Positions 18,654 through 28,611 of a stretch of 64,000 nucleotides of DNA are shown one piece after another. The stretch's first letter is position 1, and each line of letters starts with the position of its first letter. The notes under the pieces were generated by a model that saw nothing but the letters and a program-made list of their open reading frames with translations, was not told the DNA's origin and searched no databases. This stretch comes from Achromobacter seleniivolatilans (GTDB taxonomy: Bacteria > Pseudomonadota > Gammaproteobacteria > Burkholderiales > Burkholderiaceae_B). The stretch is taken from the NCBI RefSeq assembly GCF_030864005.1, contig NZ_CP132976.1, forward strand, positions 310,001 through 374,000, given 5' to 3'. Made by a program: the position numbers and the translations under genes.

Positions 18654-19766
18654 CTAACGTTTCTTGGCCAAGTCTGCGCAAAAGTCGGCCAGATTTTCGG
18701 CCAGATCGGGCAGGGCAGCCTGCTCGGCATCCCATTTCGTAGCAGCCTGCACCCATGCTTTCCAGTGCGCAGGCGCCATTGCAGCGGCAACGGCGGATGC
18801 GGTTTGGCCTGTCTCCGGCTGGTTCCAGGCACGTATAAGGGCGTGGGCTGATTCCGGGGCCGGATACCGTGCCAGCCAGGCTTCCAGCTTTTCCAGATGT
18901 GCATTTTCTTCTTGCGCGTAAATCTGCCACACCAGGGGACGGGCGGCCCAGGCTGCGCGCACAAACGAGTCTTCGCCGCGCACGAAATTCAGATCTGAAC
19001 TCCATAGCACGCGGTCAAAGTCCGGTTGGGCCACGAAGGGCAGCCGGGCCAGCAACGGCGCGCCCGGCGCCGTGCAGGCAGCTTCCAGTCCGGGCGCCAC
19101 ACCCTGGGGCACAAGCAGTACGCTGCGGCGAGGATCGGCGGCCAGCGCTTGGATCAAGTCGTGGGCAGGCGCCGTCGGATAGCAAAACAGGGACACCGTG
19201 CGGGCGCCGTCGCGGCGCTGCAACAGCAGGGCGTCATCCACGCCCAAGGACCGCAGAAAATCGTTCTGCTGGTCTACCGAGGCTTGCAACGCATCGCGTT
19301 CGCGAGTCAGGCCGGGTTCCCTAAGCAGACCGCCTGTGGCAGCCGTGAAACCCGGAAAGAAAAAGTGCTTCACCAGACCGTCGGGGCGTTGCGAGGGCAG
19401 GCCATGGCAGCTTTCCACCCACGCTTCAGCGCTCAGGTATTCCAGATTGATCCAGGCAGGATGCGTGTGGCGCATGCTGTCTATGAACGCTGGGGGGGGA
19501 TCGCAGGCAAAGGCTTCGATGACGACGTCGCGCGCCGTCAGAGTGGGATCGGGCGTGGGCGACCAGTGGACAATATCAACGCCGTTCAAGCTCTGCCTGG
19601 CGGACTGGGCCTGAATGCCCGGTTGGATGTGCGCAAAGCTTGCCAGGTCGTCGACCCAGAGCCGGACATCCCAGCCGCGGCCCTGCGCCAGCCGGCGCGC
19701 CAGGCGCCAGCAGACGCCGATGTCGCCGTAGTTGTCGACGACCCGGCAGAAGATGTCCGCTTGCAT
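18654..19766 (-). CDS. earP: EF-P arginine rhamnosyltransferase EarP
   Basis: Transfers rhamnose from dTDP-rhamnose to Arg32 of EF-P. It has 370 residues, the usual length. Recognisable family blocks are the N-terminal ADIFCRVVDNYGDIGVCWRL and the C-terminal nucleotide-sugar site around NFVRGEDSFVRAAWAARPLV and WQIYAQEENAH. The gene lies 6 bases after the upstream DUF2863 gene and upstream of efp, the classic earP-efp pairing. Sequence and partner agree, so the call is firm. Confidence 0.96.
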   Translation of the reverse strand: MQADIFCRVVDNYGDIGVCWRLARRLAQGRGWDVRLWVDDLASFAHIQPGIQAQSARQSLNGVDIVHWSPTPDPTLTARDVVIEAFACDPPPAFIDSMRHTHPAWINLEYLSAEAWVESCHGLPSQRPDGLVKHFFFPGFTAATGGLLREPGLTRERDALQASVDQQNDFLRSLGVDDALLLQRRDGARTVSLFCYPTAPAHDLIQALAADPRRSVLLVPQGVAPGLEAACTAPGAPLLARLPFVAQPDFDRVLWSSDLNFVRGEDSFVRAAWAARPLVWQIYAQEENAHLEKLEAWLARYPAPESAHALIRAWNQPETGQTASAVAAAMAPAHWKAWVQAATKWDAEQAALPDLAENLADFCADLAKKR

Positions 19767-19772
19767 TGCTGC

Positions 19773-21011
19773 CTAGTGGAACTTTGCGGGCGCGGCTTCC
19801 GCGTCCTCGGGCAATTCGGCGTGTACCAGTTCGCCCAGCGGATTAGGGAAATAAGGCGCCCCGCAGTCTTCGCAGTACTCGGCCGGCAGCACGCCCGGGA
19901 TGCGGCGTACTTCAGTCACGCCGTATTCCTTTAGCAGTGCTGCGATTTCGTCCACGACGTCGGGCTGGCCTTCTTCCGAAGGCTGCTCTTCTTCGCGGCC
20001 GTAAACGGGCCACACGCAGCCGTAGTAGACGTCGTTACTGCTGCGCGCCGTGAAGCTGATGCGGAATTCGTCGATGCGGCTTTCACCGCAGCCGGCAATA
20101 ACCGCGCGCAACTGCGACGGCTCAAGGCTGACTGCGCCTTCAAGCCAACTGATGGCAGCGCGCAAAGACAGCGGACGGACGCGGCGATCGGCTTCGCGGT
20201 TGCTGACGTAATACGCGTCCGGCAGCAAGGCTTCAAACCCGCAACCGGGCAGCAGCGCCGCCAGCGTGGGCTGCGCTTGGGCGGCGAACTGCTCTTGGCA
20301 GGCGTCGCGGCTGGCGTCGGCTTCGCTCACCTGTTCCTGCCAGCGGAAGATCGGTTCGTTTTCGGGTACGGCAACCGCACCGATGATGTAGCGCGTGTCG
20401 GCCAGCATGTTGGCCGTCTCGGTCTCGGTGTTCAGCGTCGGCTTGGTGGATTCTTCGCCGAGCGCCTGAGTGCCCAGGCGTTGCAGCCAGTGCCAGGTTT
20501 CCGAGAACGTGCGCGGCATCTGGTCCACGCTGACCAGCATGGGCATCAGTGCAGTGCGCGCCTTGCTGGACAGGACGTGGCCATGCAGTTGCGCAAGCAG
20601 GGCTTGCTGGGCGCTTGCGGACACCGGGCCGGTCGGGATGGCATAACGGGTCCAGGCGACGATAGGCGCCACGATCAGCAATACGTCGTGCCGGACGCCA
20701 TTTTTCTCGATCTTCATCGATTCAGACAGGGTTTCTGCCTGCTCAATCAAGACTTCGTAGGCGCCAATATCGTTTTGCGCGAGGTGGTCCAGTGCCGCTT
20801 CCAGGGGGGCGTCTTGCCCGGCCTTGAGCAGTTTTGGAATCGCTTCGCCAAGCTGGTTCTCCCAGAACACGTCTTCGACGCGGCTGCCCGAGCGGCTGAG
20901 CGCTTGAGCAAGCGCGACCAGGCGGGTGGCATCACGGGTCATGCGGGGAGCGGATTGGCTGCGGGATCGGGCCATAACTTCGGAGGGCGTCCAGTAAGGG
21001 TGTAACGACAT
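19773..21011 (-). CDS. DUF2863-family protein
   Basis: 412 residues, no membrane segment. It is mostly acidic and helical, with a central segment DTRYIIGAVAVPENEPIFRW and a C-terminal cysteine pair in YCEDCGAPYFPNP that may bind zinc. I recognise it as DUF2863, a family largely limited to betaproteobacteria with no known function. The start at 21011 is the first ATG; an internal ATG 12 codons later (MARSRSQSAPRMTRD) is also plausible. It is followed after six bases by earP, so the two are probably co-transcribed. Confidence 0.75.
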   Translation of the reverse strand: MSLHPYWTPSEVMARSRSQSAPRMTRDATRLVALAQALSRSGSRVEDVFWENQLGEAIPKLLKAGQDAPLEAALDHLAQNDIGAYEVLIEQAETLSESMKIEKNGVRHDVLLIVAPIVAWTRYAIPTGPVSASAQQALLAQLHGHVLSSKARTALMPMLVSVDQMPRTFSETWHWLQRLGTQALGEESTKPTLNTETETANMLADTRYIIGAVAVPENEPIFRWQEQVSEADASRDACQEQFAAQAQPTLAALLPGCGFEALLPDAYYVSNREADRRVRPLSLRAAISWLEGAVSLEPSQLRAVIAGCGESRIDEFRISFTARSSNDVYYGCVWPVYGREEEQPSEEGQPDVVDEIAALLKEYGVTEVRRIPGVLPAEYCEDCGAPYFPNPLGELVHAELPEDAEAAPAKFH

Positions 21012-21203
21012 AGTTTAACGCCCGCCACGCAGGTCGGCTAAGGCCGCCTTTGAATAGGGCCGCTGGCCGTCAGTTCGGCGTCGAGAAGGGCGCGGCGGCA
21101 GATTGATGCTTGGATGGCAACAGATTATCCCGGGTGGCGGGGTTTATTGCTGATTGGAAACGTCCGAAAATGCAATCATCAACTTATCTTTGGAGGCTCC
21201 GCT

Positions 21204-21980
21204 ATGCGTTGGCCTACGCTTTTCGTTTCCCATGGTTCGCCCATGCTGGCCGTGGAACCCGGTCTGACCGGTCCTGTGCTTGCGGACTGGAGCCTTAACC
21301 AGGGCCGCAAACCCAGTGGCATTCTGGTCGTGTCGCCGCACTGGATGGGCGAAGGTTTGGCCTTGTCCACGCGGGATCAGCAGGTGGCATGGCATGACTT
21401 CGGCGGTTTTCCGCCTGAACTCTATGCCTTGCAATATGCGGCGCCGGGTTCCCCCGAGCTGGCTGGCCGCGTGCAAGCGCTGTTGGCGGAATCAGGCATT
21501 GCCGCCGATCGCGATCCGCGCCGGCCGCTGGATCATGGCGCCTGGGTGCCGTTGCGGTATCTGTACCCCGAGGTGGACGTGCCGGTCGTGCAGTTGTCCT
21601 TGGACATGGGGCGTGATGCCGCAGGCCAACTGGCGCTGGGCCGCGCGCTGGCGCCGTTGCGCGACGAAGGCATTCTGATCATCGGGTCCGGGTCGCTGAC
21701 GCACAATCTGCGCCACATCCGTATGCCGCAGAATGCGCCCGCCGTGTCTTATGTGCCCGGTTTTCAGGACTGGTATGCGCGCAATCTGGCGGAGCATAAT
21801 GTGCCCGCGCTGCTGGATTGGCAGGCGCAGGCGCCTGGCGCTTTACAGGCCCATCCGCACGACGATCACCTGATGCCGCTCTACGTGGCGCTGGGGGCGG
21901 GCGGCGCGACGGCTACGCGTCTGAACGACGAGATTTCGTACGGCGCGCTGGCGATGGACGCCTACCAGTTCGACGACTGA
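21204..21980 (+). CDS. Class III extradiol ring-cleavage dioxygenase (DODA/YgiD type)
   Basis: 258 residues. The LigB-like fold is marked by PTLFVSHGSPMLAVE (iron-binding His), SPHWMG (second His), DHGAWVPLRYLYP (conserved His) and IIGSGSLTHNLRHI. Family members open aromatic diols such as DOPA or protocatechuate derivatives; the substrate cannot be told here. ATG 21204 is chosen because TGGAGG lies 8-13 bases upstream; an in-frame ATG at 21114 lacks a ribosome site. Confidence 0.88.
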   Translation: MRWPTLFVSHGSPMLAVEPGLTGPVLADWSLNQGRKPSGILVVSPHWMGEGLALSTRDQQVAWHDFGGFPPELYALQYAAPGSPELAGRVQALLAESGIAADRDPRRPLDHGAWVPLRYLYPEVDVPVVQLSLDMGRDAAGQLALGRALAPLRDEGILIIGSGSLTHNLRHIRMPQNAPAVSYVPGFQDWYARNLAEHNVPALLDWQAQAPGALQAHPHDDHLMPLYVALGAGGATATRLNDEISYGALAMDAYQFDD

Positions 21981-22009
21981 CCCCTAGTTGCTGTTTCCGC
22001 TAAGTAAAA

Positions 22010-22037
22010 CGCCCCGAAGCCTTGCGGCTCCGGGGCG
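22010..22037 (-). terminator. Terminator of acnA
   Basis: Stem CGCCCCGAAGCC / GGCTCCGGGGCG with one mismatch and a TTGC loop. Read on the minus strand it is followed by TTTTA. It lies 35 bases past the acnA stop and may also stop the converging dioxygenase transcript. Confidence 0.8.
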
Positions 22038-22072
22038 TACTTTCAGGGTCTTGCGCTGGGTGGCAGCAGGAC

Positions 22073-24778
22073 TCAGGCAGCCAGCAACTGACGCAGCACG
22101 AAGGGCAGGATGCCGCCGTGTTGGTAGTAGTCGACTTCGATCGGCGTGTCGATGCGCAGCAGCACTGCCACATCTTGCTTCGAACCGTCCTTGCGGGTGA
22201 TCGTCAGCGTCACGTCCTGCATCGGCTTGATGCCGTTTTCCAGGCCCGAAATGTCATACGTTTCTTCGCCGGTGATGCCCAGCGATTGCACGCTGTCCGT
22301 GCCCTTGAATTGCAACGGCAGCACGCCCATGCCCACCAGGTTGCTGCGGTGGATGCGTTCAAAGCTGCGGGTGATCACAGCCTTCACGCCCAGCAGCTGG
22401 GTGCCCTTGGCCGCCCAATCGCGCGACGAGCCGGTGCCGTATTCTTCACCGCCGAACACCACGGTGGAGGTGCCGTCAGCCACATACTTCATCGCGGCGT
22501 CATAGATGGACATCTGTTCGCCTGTGGGCTGGAACAGCGTTTCGCCGCCTTCGAAGCGGCTGCCGTCCGGCAGCGACGGGATCATCAGGTTCTTGATGCG
22601 CACGTTGGCAAACGTGCCGCGCATCATGATTTCGTGGTTGCCGCGGCGCGAGCCGTAGCTGTTGAAATCGGCCTTCATGACGCCGTTTTCTTTCAGCCAC
22701 TTGCCTGCGGGCGAGGTTTCCTTGATGGAACCGGCGGGCGAGATGTGGTCGGTCGTGACCGAGTCGCCAAAGACGCCAAGCGCGCGGGCGTTCTTGACGG
22801 CAGGCATCGCGGCCGGGGTCATGCCGAAGCCCTCAAAGAAAGGCGGTTCGGCGATGTAGGTTGAATCCGGCCAGTTGTAGGTGTCGCCGTTGACGCCCTT
22901 GATGTTCTCCCAGAGCTTGCCCGGGTTGCTCTTGACCTGGCTGTAGTTGGCCTCGAACACCTTCGGGTCCAGAGCATGCTTCATCAGTGCTTCGACTTCT
23001 TCAGCGGTGGGCCAGATGTCGCCCAGCCACACGTCGCCGTTCTTGCCGCGCCCGACCGGCTCGGTCATCAGATCGCGCGTGACCGTGCCGGCCAGCGCGT
23101 AGGCCACTACCAGCGGCGGCGATGCCAGGAAGTTGGCCTTGATGTTCGGGTGTATGCGCGCTTCAAAGTTGCGGTTGCCGGACAGCACGGCCGAGCAGAT
23201 CAGGTCGTTGCTGGTGATCGCTTCGTTCAGGTCCGGCGTCAGGTCGCCCGCGTTGCCGATGCAAGTGGTGCAGCCATAGGCGGCCACGTCAAAGCCCAGC
23301 TTTTCCAGGTAGGGCAACAGGCCGGTCTTGGTCAGGTAATCGGTGACCACGCGGGACCCAGGAGCCAGCGACGTCTTGATGTGCTTGGGCACCTTAAGGC
23401 CTGCTTCCACGGCCTTCTTGGCCAGCAGGCCGGCGGCCAGCAGCACGTTGGGGTTCGACGTGTTGGTGCAAGACGTGATGGCGGCAATCAGGATGTCGCC
23501 GTTCTTGATCTTCGTGCCCGTGCTGGTGGTGAAGGTCTGGCCCAGCTTTTCGGCCGGCTGGTTGAAGCCGTTTTCCGCGATGGGCTTGGAGAACAGGTCG
23601 ATGAAGGTGTTCTTCACGTTGCCGATTTCGATGCGGTCCTGCGGACGCTTCGGGCCTGCCAGCGACGGTGCCACGGTGGACAGGTCCAGCGTCAGCAGCT
23701 TGGTGAAGTTGATGTCTTGGGCAGACGGAATGCCAAACATCTTCTGGGCCTTGAAGTAGGCTTCAAAGGCGGCGATTTCGTCTTCGGTGCGGCCGGTGCC
23801 GCGGAAATAGTCGATGGTGCGTTCGTCGACAGGGAAGAAACCCATCGTGGCGCCGTATTCGGGCGCCATGTTGCCGATGGTGGCGCGTTCAGCCACGGTC
23901 AGGCTGGCGGTGCCTTCGCCGCAGAATTCGACAAACTTGCCCACCACTTTTTCACGGCGCAGCATTTCGGTAATGGTCAGCACCAGGTCGGTGGCGGTGA
24001 CGCCGCCGCGCAACTGGCCCTTGAGTTCCACGCCGACCACGTCGGGGGTCAGGAAATAGACCGGTTGACCCAGCATGCCGGCTTCAGCTTCGATGCCGCC
24101 CACGCCCCAGCCGACCACGCCGATGCCGTTGATCATCGTCGTGTGGCTGTCTGTGCCCACCAGCGAATCGGGGTAGTAAACGTTGTTCTTCTTGTCCAGG
24201 TGGACGCCACGCGCCAGGTATTCCAGATTGACCTGGTGGACGATGCCAAAGCCCGGAGGCACGACGCCAAAGGTGTCAAACGCCTGCATGCCCCACTTCA
24301 TGAACTGGTAGCGCTCTTGGTTGCGCTTGAATTCCAGCTTCATGTTCAGGTCCAGCGCGGACTTGGTGCCGAAGTAATCGATCATGACCGAGTGGTCCAC
24401 CACCAGGTCCACCGGCACCAGAGGCTCGATGCTCTTGGGGCTCTTGCCCATCTTGTGGGCCACCGAGCGCATGGCGGCGATATCGGCCAAAAGCGGCACA
24501 CCCGTGAAGTCCTGCAAGACAACCCGCGCCACAACAAAGGGGATTTCGTCTTCGCGCTTGGCATTGGCCTGCCAGTTGGCCAGCTGTTTGACGTGCTCTT
24601 CGGTGACCTTCTTGCCGTCACAGTTGCGCAGCACGGATTCCAAAACGACGCGGATCGAAACCGGGAGCCGCTGCACATCGATGCCTAGGGACTTGCCCAG
24701 CGCCGGCAGCGAATAGTACTGACAGGATTTATTGCCGATCTTGAAATTCTTGAGAGTGTCTAGTGTGTTGTGCGGCAT
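22073..24778 (-). CDS. acnA: Aconitate hydratase A
   Basis: Interconverts citrate and isocitrate in the TCA and glyoxylate cycles. It has 901 residues from ATG 24778 ([20 protein letters not shown]); the frame extends 40 codons upstream without family similarity. The 4Fe-4S cysteines are seen in [10 protein letters not shown] and [12 protein letters not shown], and the C-terminal swivel domain carries [12 protein letters not shown] and [15 protein letters not shown]. It is the stress-stable, IRP-like AcnA type, paired in this window with acnB. The upstream region carries a dyad shared with acnB. Long plus-strand ORFs here are antisense shadows. Confidence 0.97.
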   Translation of the reverse strand: MPHNTLDTLKNFKIGNKSCQYYSLPALGKSLGIDVQRLPVSIRVVLESVLRNCDGKKVTEEHVKQLANWQANAKREDEIPFVVARVVLQDFTGVPLLADIAAMRSVAHKMGKSPKSIEPLVPVDLVVDHSVMIDYFGTKSALDLNMKLEFKRNQERYQFMKWGMQAFDTFGVVPPGFGIVHQVNLEYLARGVHLDKKNNVYYPDSLVGTDSHTTMINGIGVVGWGVGGIEAEAGMLGQPVYFLTPDVVGVELKGQLRGGVTATDLVLTITEMLRREKVVGKFVEFCGEGTASLTVAERATIGNMAPEYGATMGFFPVDERTIDYFRGTGRTEDEIAAFEAYFKAQKMFGIPSAQDINFTKLLTLDLSTVAPSLAGPKRPQDRIEIGNVKNTFIDLFSKPIAENGFNQPAEKLGQTFTTSTGTKIKNGDILIAAITSCTNTSNPNVLLAAGLLAKKAVEAGLKVPKHIKTSLAPGSRVVTDYLTKTGLLPYLEKLGFDVAAYGCTTCIGNAGDLTPDLNEAITSNDLICSAVLSGNRNFEARIHPNIKANFLASPPLVVAYALAGTVTRDLMTEPVGRGKNGDVWLGDIWPTAEEVEALMKHALDPKVFEANYSQVKSNPGKLWENIKGVNGDTYNWPDSTYIAEPPFFEGFGMTPAAMPAVKNARALGVFGDSVTTDHISPAGSIKETSPAGKWLKENGVMKADFNSYGSRRGNHEIMMRGTFANVRIKNLMIPSLPDGSRFEGGETLFQPTGEQMSIYDAAMKYVADGTSTVVFGGEEYGTGSSRDWAAKGTQLLGVKAVITRSFERIHRSNLVGMGVLPLQFKGTDSVQSLGITGEETYDISGLENGIKPMQDVTLTITRKDGSKQDVAVLLRIDTPIEVDYYQHGGILPFVLRQLLAA

Positions 24779-25082
24779 GATGGACTCCGTGGTTTTGCCC
24801 GACTGAATTTGCCCTGGTGCAGGCGGCATTTTCTGGCGTTTTTGCGCGTTTGTCATTGTAGGGGAGACAAGGGCGCGCACAGTCTTGTGTACTGTCACTG
24901 CGCAGTCTTATGTCTTGTATCTTATATAAGACTGGGACTGCGCGTCAAAGTTCCGGCCCATCCCGATGCAAACAGCCCGGACTGCAAAACCCATACTGTG
25001 GCGGACATGGGGCCAGCCTGCAAGACCCGGCATTTTTAGCAAGAAAGTCCTACAGCCGCGTTGCGGCGCAACCTGGCACGCG
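24779..25082 (-). promoter_or_regulatory. acnA promoter region with conserved dyad
   Basis: 304 bases between the LysR gene and acnA. Read on the minus strand, a TACAAT -10-like word (plus-strand 24855-24860) lies 77 bases before the ATG. A 12-bp perfect palindrome TCTTATATAAGA sits at 24920-24931 inside the 24-bp block at 24910-24933 that recurs before acnB. Extra GTCTTRT half-sites lie at 24882 and 24905. No open frame worth calling is present. Confidence 0.7.
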
Positions 25083-26012
25083 TCAGGCCAGGAAATCGCG
25101 CAGCAAGGGCTCCAGTTCCGCCTTCAAAAAATCCACCAGCGCACGCTGGGCGGTGGATGGATATGGCGTGGGGGACGTCAGGATAAAAAGCTTGTCACCG
25201 GGCCCTTCCGCCCGGTAAGCGGGCAGAACGGGACGTAGACGTTTGGCCGCTACATCGGGCGAAACAATATAAGCAGGCAACAGCGCCACCCCGGCGCCGT
25301 CCCGGGCCGCTTGAGCCAGGAACGGAAAATATTCGGATTGAAGGCGCGGAGCGAGTTTGGTTTCGTAGATCTGGCCTTTTCGGTGCAGGCGCAGCGTGGT
25401 TTGGGGTTTGGGGCCGGGCGGACATAGAAAGTCGAGCCGGCCCAGATCGCGCGGGTGAGCCGGCGTGCCTACCCGCTGCAAGTAGGCGGGTGACGCGCAC
25501 AAATGCCATTTCACTTCGCCCAATTCGCGCGCAACGTAATCCTGCGGGGGTGTCGAAATGACGCGCAGGGCAACGTCGATCTCTGACGAAATCAGGTCGC
25601 TGACCCGGTTTGAAAACAGTACTCGCAGGCTCAGGCTGGGATGCTGCAAGGCAAAGCGCACCAGCAGCGGCCGCAATTGGTCCAATTCCCCCAGCCCGGT
25701 GGGCAGACTGAGCCGGACATGCCCGGTGGGCTCGGCCCCCAGCTTTTGCAGCGCATGGCGGGCCGATTCGACCTCGCGAGCCATGCGTGCGCCGTGTTCG
25801 TACAGCACGGTTCCCGGTTGTGTCAGCTCGAGCCTACGCGTCGTACGGCGGATCAGTTGAGCGCCGAACGCGCGTTCCAGTTTTTGCAGATTCCGGCTGA
25901 CATGGGAACGCGTTACCCCTTGGCGTAACGCCGCCTCGCTAAGCGTGCCTGCCTCCACGATGGTCACGAACAGCTGGATCAGGTTCAGGTCGAGGGCGGG
26001 CAGGGCGGACAT
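25083..26012 (-). CDS. LysR-family transcriptional regulator
   Basis: 309 residues from ATG 26012 (MSALPALDLNLIQLF). The N-terminal winged helix-turn-helix reads TLSEAALRQGVTRSHVSRNL followed by LERAFGAQLIRRTTRRLELT. The effector-binding domain follows from about residue 95 (VRLSLPTGLGELDQLRPLL). It is transcribed away from the SDR / acyl-CoA ligase / Bug genes at 26135, which it likely controls; the effector is unknown. Downstream on the same strand lies acnA, but with its own promoter. Confidence 0.92.
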   Translation of the reverse strand: MSALPALDLNLIQLFVTIVEAGTLSEAALRQGVTRSHVSRNLQKLERAFGAQLIRRTTRRLELTQPGTVLYEHGARMAREVESARHALQKLGAEPTGHVRLSLPTGLGELDQLRPLLVRFALQHPSLSLRVLFSNRVSDLISSEIDVALRVISTPPQDYVARELGEVKWHLCASPAYLQRVGTPAHPRDLGRLDFLCPPGPKPQTTLRLHRKGQIYETKLAPRLQSEYFPFLAQAARDGAGVALLPAYIVSPDVAAKRLRPVLPAYRAEGPGDKLFILTSPTPYPSTAQRALVDFLKAELEPLLRDFLA

Positions 26013-26134
26013 GGGGTGTCTATTGTTGCCTGTGAGGAAACAGAGTTTACCCAAGTCGAAGGATTGTCGCGGTATCGGTGCGTTGTTACGCTCTACCCAA
26101 ACGATGCTGTCTACAAACATTCAGGAGACAAACC

Positions 26135-27034
26135 ATGCAGCAAAGCCTGTTTCGCCCGGACCTGTTCCAGGGCCAGCGCATATTGATCACTGGCGGAGGC
26201 ACCGGGCTGGGTTACGCCATGGCCGGCAAGCTGGCGTCGCTGGGCGCAACCGTGCATCTGTGTGGACGCCGGTTGTCGGTGGTGCAGGAAGCGGCAGCCG
26301 CATTGCGTGCCGCGCACGGCGGGCAGGCATTTGCCCATGCGGTGGACATCCGCGACGCTGATGCCGTGGACGCCATGGTCGAGGGCATCTGGACCGAGCA
26401 CGGCGGGCTGGACGGCCTGATCAACAATGCCGCGGGCAACTTCATCAGCCCTACCGAGAAACTGTCGGCACGCGGCTTTAATGCCATCGCCGATACGGTG
26501 TTTCGCGGCACCTTCTACGCCACGCAGGCGGTGGGCAAACGCTGGATTGCCACGGGCGCGCAGGGCGCGGTGCTGTCCATTGTCGTCACCTGGATCTGGA
26601 CCGGCACCCCCTTCGTCGTGCCGTCCGCGATGTCCAAGGCGGGCATCGACGCCATGACTAAGTCGCTTGCCATCGAATGGGGCCGGCACGGTATCCGCTT
26701 TAACGCCATCGCCCCGGGCGTCATCCCGACCGAGGGCGCGACGGCGCGATTGCGTCCCAATGGCGACGGTATGGATACGCTGATCAAGCAGAACCCGATG
26801 CAACGCTTGGGCACAGGCGATGACATTGGCGAGCTGGCCGCCTTTTTGCTGGCCCCGGGCAACGATTGGATCAACGGACAGACCATCGCGCTGGATGGCG
26901 GCGATTCGCTGGCCAATGGCGCGTATTTCAAGCAGTACTTTGATTGGACGGACGCCGACTGGGCGGCAGCGCGCGCGGCGATAGAGGCGCGCAATGCAGA
27001 AGACAAGGCGCAGCGCGCGGTGGGCCAGCCATGA
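26135..27034 (+). CDS. Short-chain dehydrogenase, 2,4-dienoyl-CoA reductase-like, altered active site
   Basis: 299 residues. The nucleotide-binding motif ITGGGTGLGYAMA (about 18-30) and NNAAGN (97-102) are intact. The segment PFVVPSAMSKAGIDAMTKSL and the C-terminal DGGDSL region resemble 2,4-dienoyl-CoA reductases, where the usual YxxxK becomes SxxxK (here S164 and K168). In the reductases a separate Tyr about a dozen residues earlier is catalytic; here that place appears to be Trp153 (VTWIWTG). RBS AGGAG precedes ATG 26135. The stop overlaps the next start (ATGA). It probably acts on a CoA thioester made by the neighbouring ligase. Confidence 0.85.
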   Translation: MQQSLFRPDLFQGQRILITGGGTGLGYAMAGKLASLGATVHLCGRRLSVVQEAAAALRAAHGGQAFAHAVDIRDADAVDAMVEGIWTEHGGLDGLINNAAGNFISPTEKLSARGFNAIADTVFRGTFYATQAVGKRWIATGAQGAVLSIVVTWIWTGTPFVVPSAMSKAGIDAMTKSLAIEWGRHGIRFNAIAPGVIPTEGATARLRPNGDGMDTLIKQNPMQRLGTGDDIGELAAFLLAPGNDWINGQTIALDGGDSLANGAYFKQYFDWTDADWAAARAAIEARNAEDKAQRAVGQP

Positions 27035-28542
27035 GCGGCTTGTTCATCGCAGGCGATACGCAGCTGGATCGTGCGCAACTGATTAGCCGTGGCGAGCAAG
27101 TGGCGGCAGGGTTGTCCGCCATGGGCGTGCAGGAGGGCGACGTGATCGCAGTGCTGTTGCGTAACGGCATGCCCTACCTGGAAATCATTGCCGCGTGCAA
27201 GCGGTTGGGCTGCTACTACTGCCCGATCAACTGGCACTACACCGCTGACGAGGTCACTTTTCTAGTGAATGACAGTGGCGCAAAGTTGCTGATTGCCGAA
27301 GAGGACTTGTGGCAGCAGATATGGACGGCGCTGCCTCGCGGCTTGCCCGTCCTGCGCGTGATGCCCGGTGCGTCCGGGGGCTGCGGGGTGTTCGAGGCGA
27401 ACGACTATCACGCATGGCGCGATGCGCAGGCTCCTTACGACGGGCCGCTGGTCGCGCCCCGCGGCCATATGGCCTATACGTCCGGCACCACCGGCCGGCC
27501 CAAGGGAGTTGTGCGCCAGCCGTTTCCGGTGGACCGGCTGGCCCACCATCTGGCTGCCGTCGAATCCGTGGTCGAGACGGCTTACGGTTTGCGCAAGGGT
27601 TCCAAAGCACTGCTGCCCGCGCCGATCTACCACAGCGCGCCGAGCGTCTTCGCGCAGGTGGCGCTGCGCGTGTGCGACACACTGGTCCTGACCTCGCGCT
27701 TCGATCCGCTGGAAGTGCTGCGCTTGATCGAGCAGCATCGGATCGACACTGTCTATCTGGTGCCAATCATGTATGTGCGCTTGCTGAAGGTGGATGCGCG
27801 CACCCGGGCGGGCTTTGACCTGTCATCGCTGCGGTTTGTAGCCTCTACCGGCGCGCCGTGCGCGCCAGAGCTCAAGCGCGCGATGATCGATTGGCTGGGC
27901 CCGGTCATCCATGAAACCTATGCGTCTAGCGAGGCGGGCATGGTCACGGCGATTGACTCGCACGAGGCGCTGGCGCGTCCCGGCAGCGCGGGCCGGCCGA
28001 TAGGCCAGGCGCAAGTGCGCATCTATGCCGAGGACGGGTCGGTTTGCCCTGCCGGTCAAGTCGGGAAGATCTACGTGCACCAGCCGGCCTATGCGGACTT
28101 CACCTACCGCAATCATGCAGAAGCGCGCCAAGCGGTGGAACGAGACGGTTTGATCGGCCTGGGCGACCTGGGTTACCTGGACGCTGACGGTTTTCTGTTT
28201 GTTTGTGACCGCGAGTCCGACATGGTCATCTCTGGTGGCGTGAATATTTACCCCGCCGAGATCGAACACCAGTTCATGCAGTACCCGGGCGTGGCAGATT
28301 GCGCCGTGTTCGGCGTGCCGGACGACGAGTTCGGCGAACGGCTGCTGGCGCTGGTGCAGCCCGCCCCGGATGCAGTTTTACAGGCAGAAGACATGCTTGC
28401 ATGGCTATCCACGCGAATTGCCCGCTACAAGGTTCCGCGCGAACTGCGCTTGCAGGATGCGCTGCCCCGTGACGACAACGGCAAGATCGCCAAGCGCCGG
28501 TTACGCGCCCAGTTTTGGGAAGGGCATCAAAGAAAGGTGTAG
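27031..28542 (+). CDS. Acyl-CoA synthetase (AMP-forming)
   Basis: 503 residues of the ANL superfamily, activating a carboxylic acid to its CoA thioester through an acyl-AMP. The P-loop YTSGTTGRPKGVV lies near residue 150, the adenine-binding ETYASSEAG near 295, the hinge GDLGYLDADGFLFVCDR near 390, and the C-terminal catalytic Lys in DDNGKIAKRRLR near the end. The substrate is unknown. The start codon overlaps the SDR stop (ATGA), so the two are translationally coupled. Confidence 0.9.
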   Translation: MSGLFIAGDTQLDRAQLISRGEQVAAGLSAMGVQEGDVIAVLLRNGMPYLEIIAACKRLGCYYCPINWHYTADEVTFLVNDSGAKLLIAEEDLWQQIWTALPRGLPVLRVMPGASGGCGVFEANDYHAWRDAQAPYDGPLVAPRGHMAYTSGTTGRPKGVVRQPFPVDRLAHHLAAVESVVETAYGLRKGSKALLPAPIYHSAPSVFAQVALRVCDTLVLTSRFDPLEVLRLIEQHRIDTVYLVPIMYVRLLKVDARTRAGFDLSSLRFVASTGAPCAPELKRAMIDWLGPVIHETYASSEAGMVTAIDSHEALARPGSAGRPIGQAQVRIYAEDGSVCPAGQVGKIYVHQPAYADFTYRNHAEARQAVERDGLIGLGDLGYLDADGFLFVCDRESDMVISGGVNIYPAEIEHQFMQYPGVADCAVFGVPDDEFGERLLALVQPAPDAVLQAEDMLAWLSTRIARYKVPRELRLQDALPRDDNGKIAKRRLRAQFWEGHQRKV

Positions 28543-28611
28543 CGGCGTCAAACCCCGCCACCATCAACGCAGTACCCACGATAAGAGTCGGCAAAGACTC
28601 GGGAGACAAGC

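Noticed and set aside
22976..24688. 570-codon plus-strand frame opposite acnA
   Set aside because: Antisense shadow of acnA, same low-complexity His/Arg/Gln-rich composition, no ribosome site.
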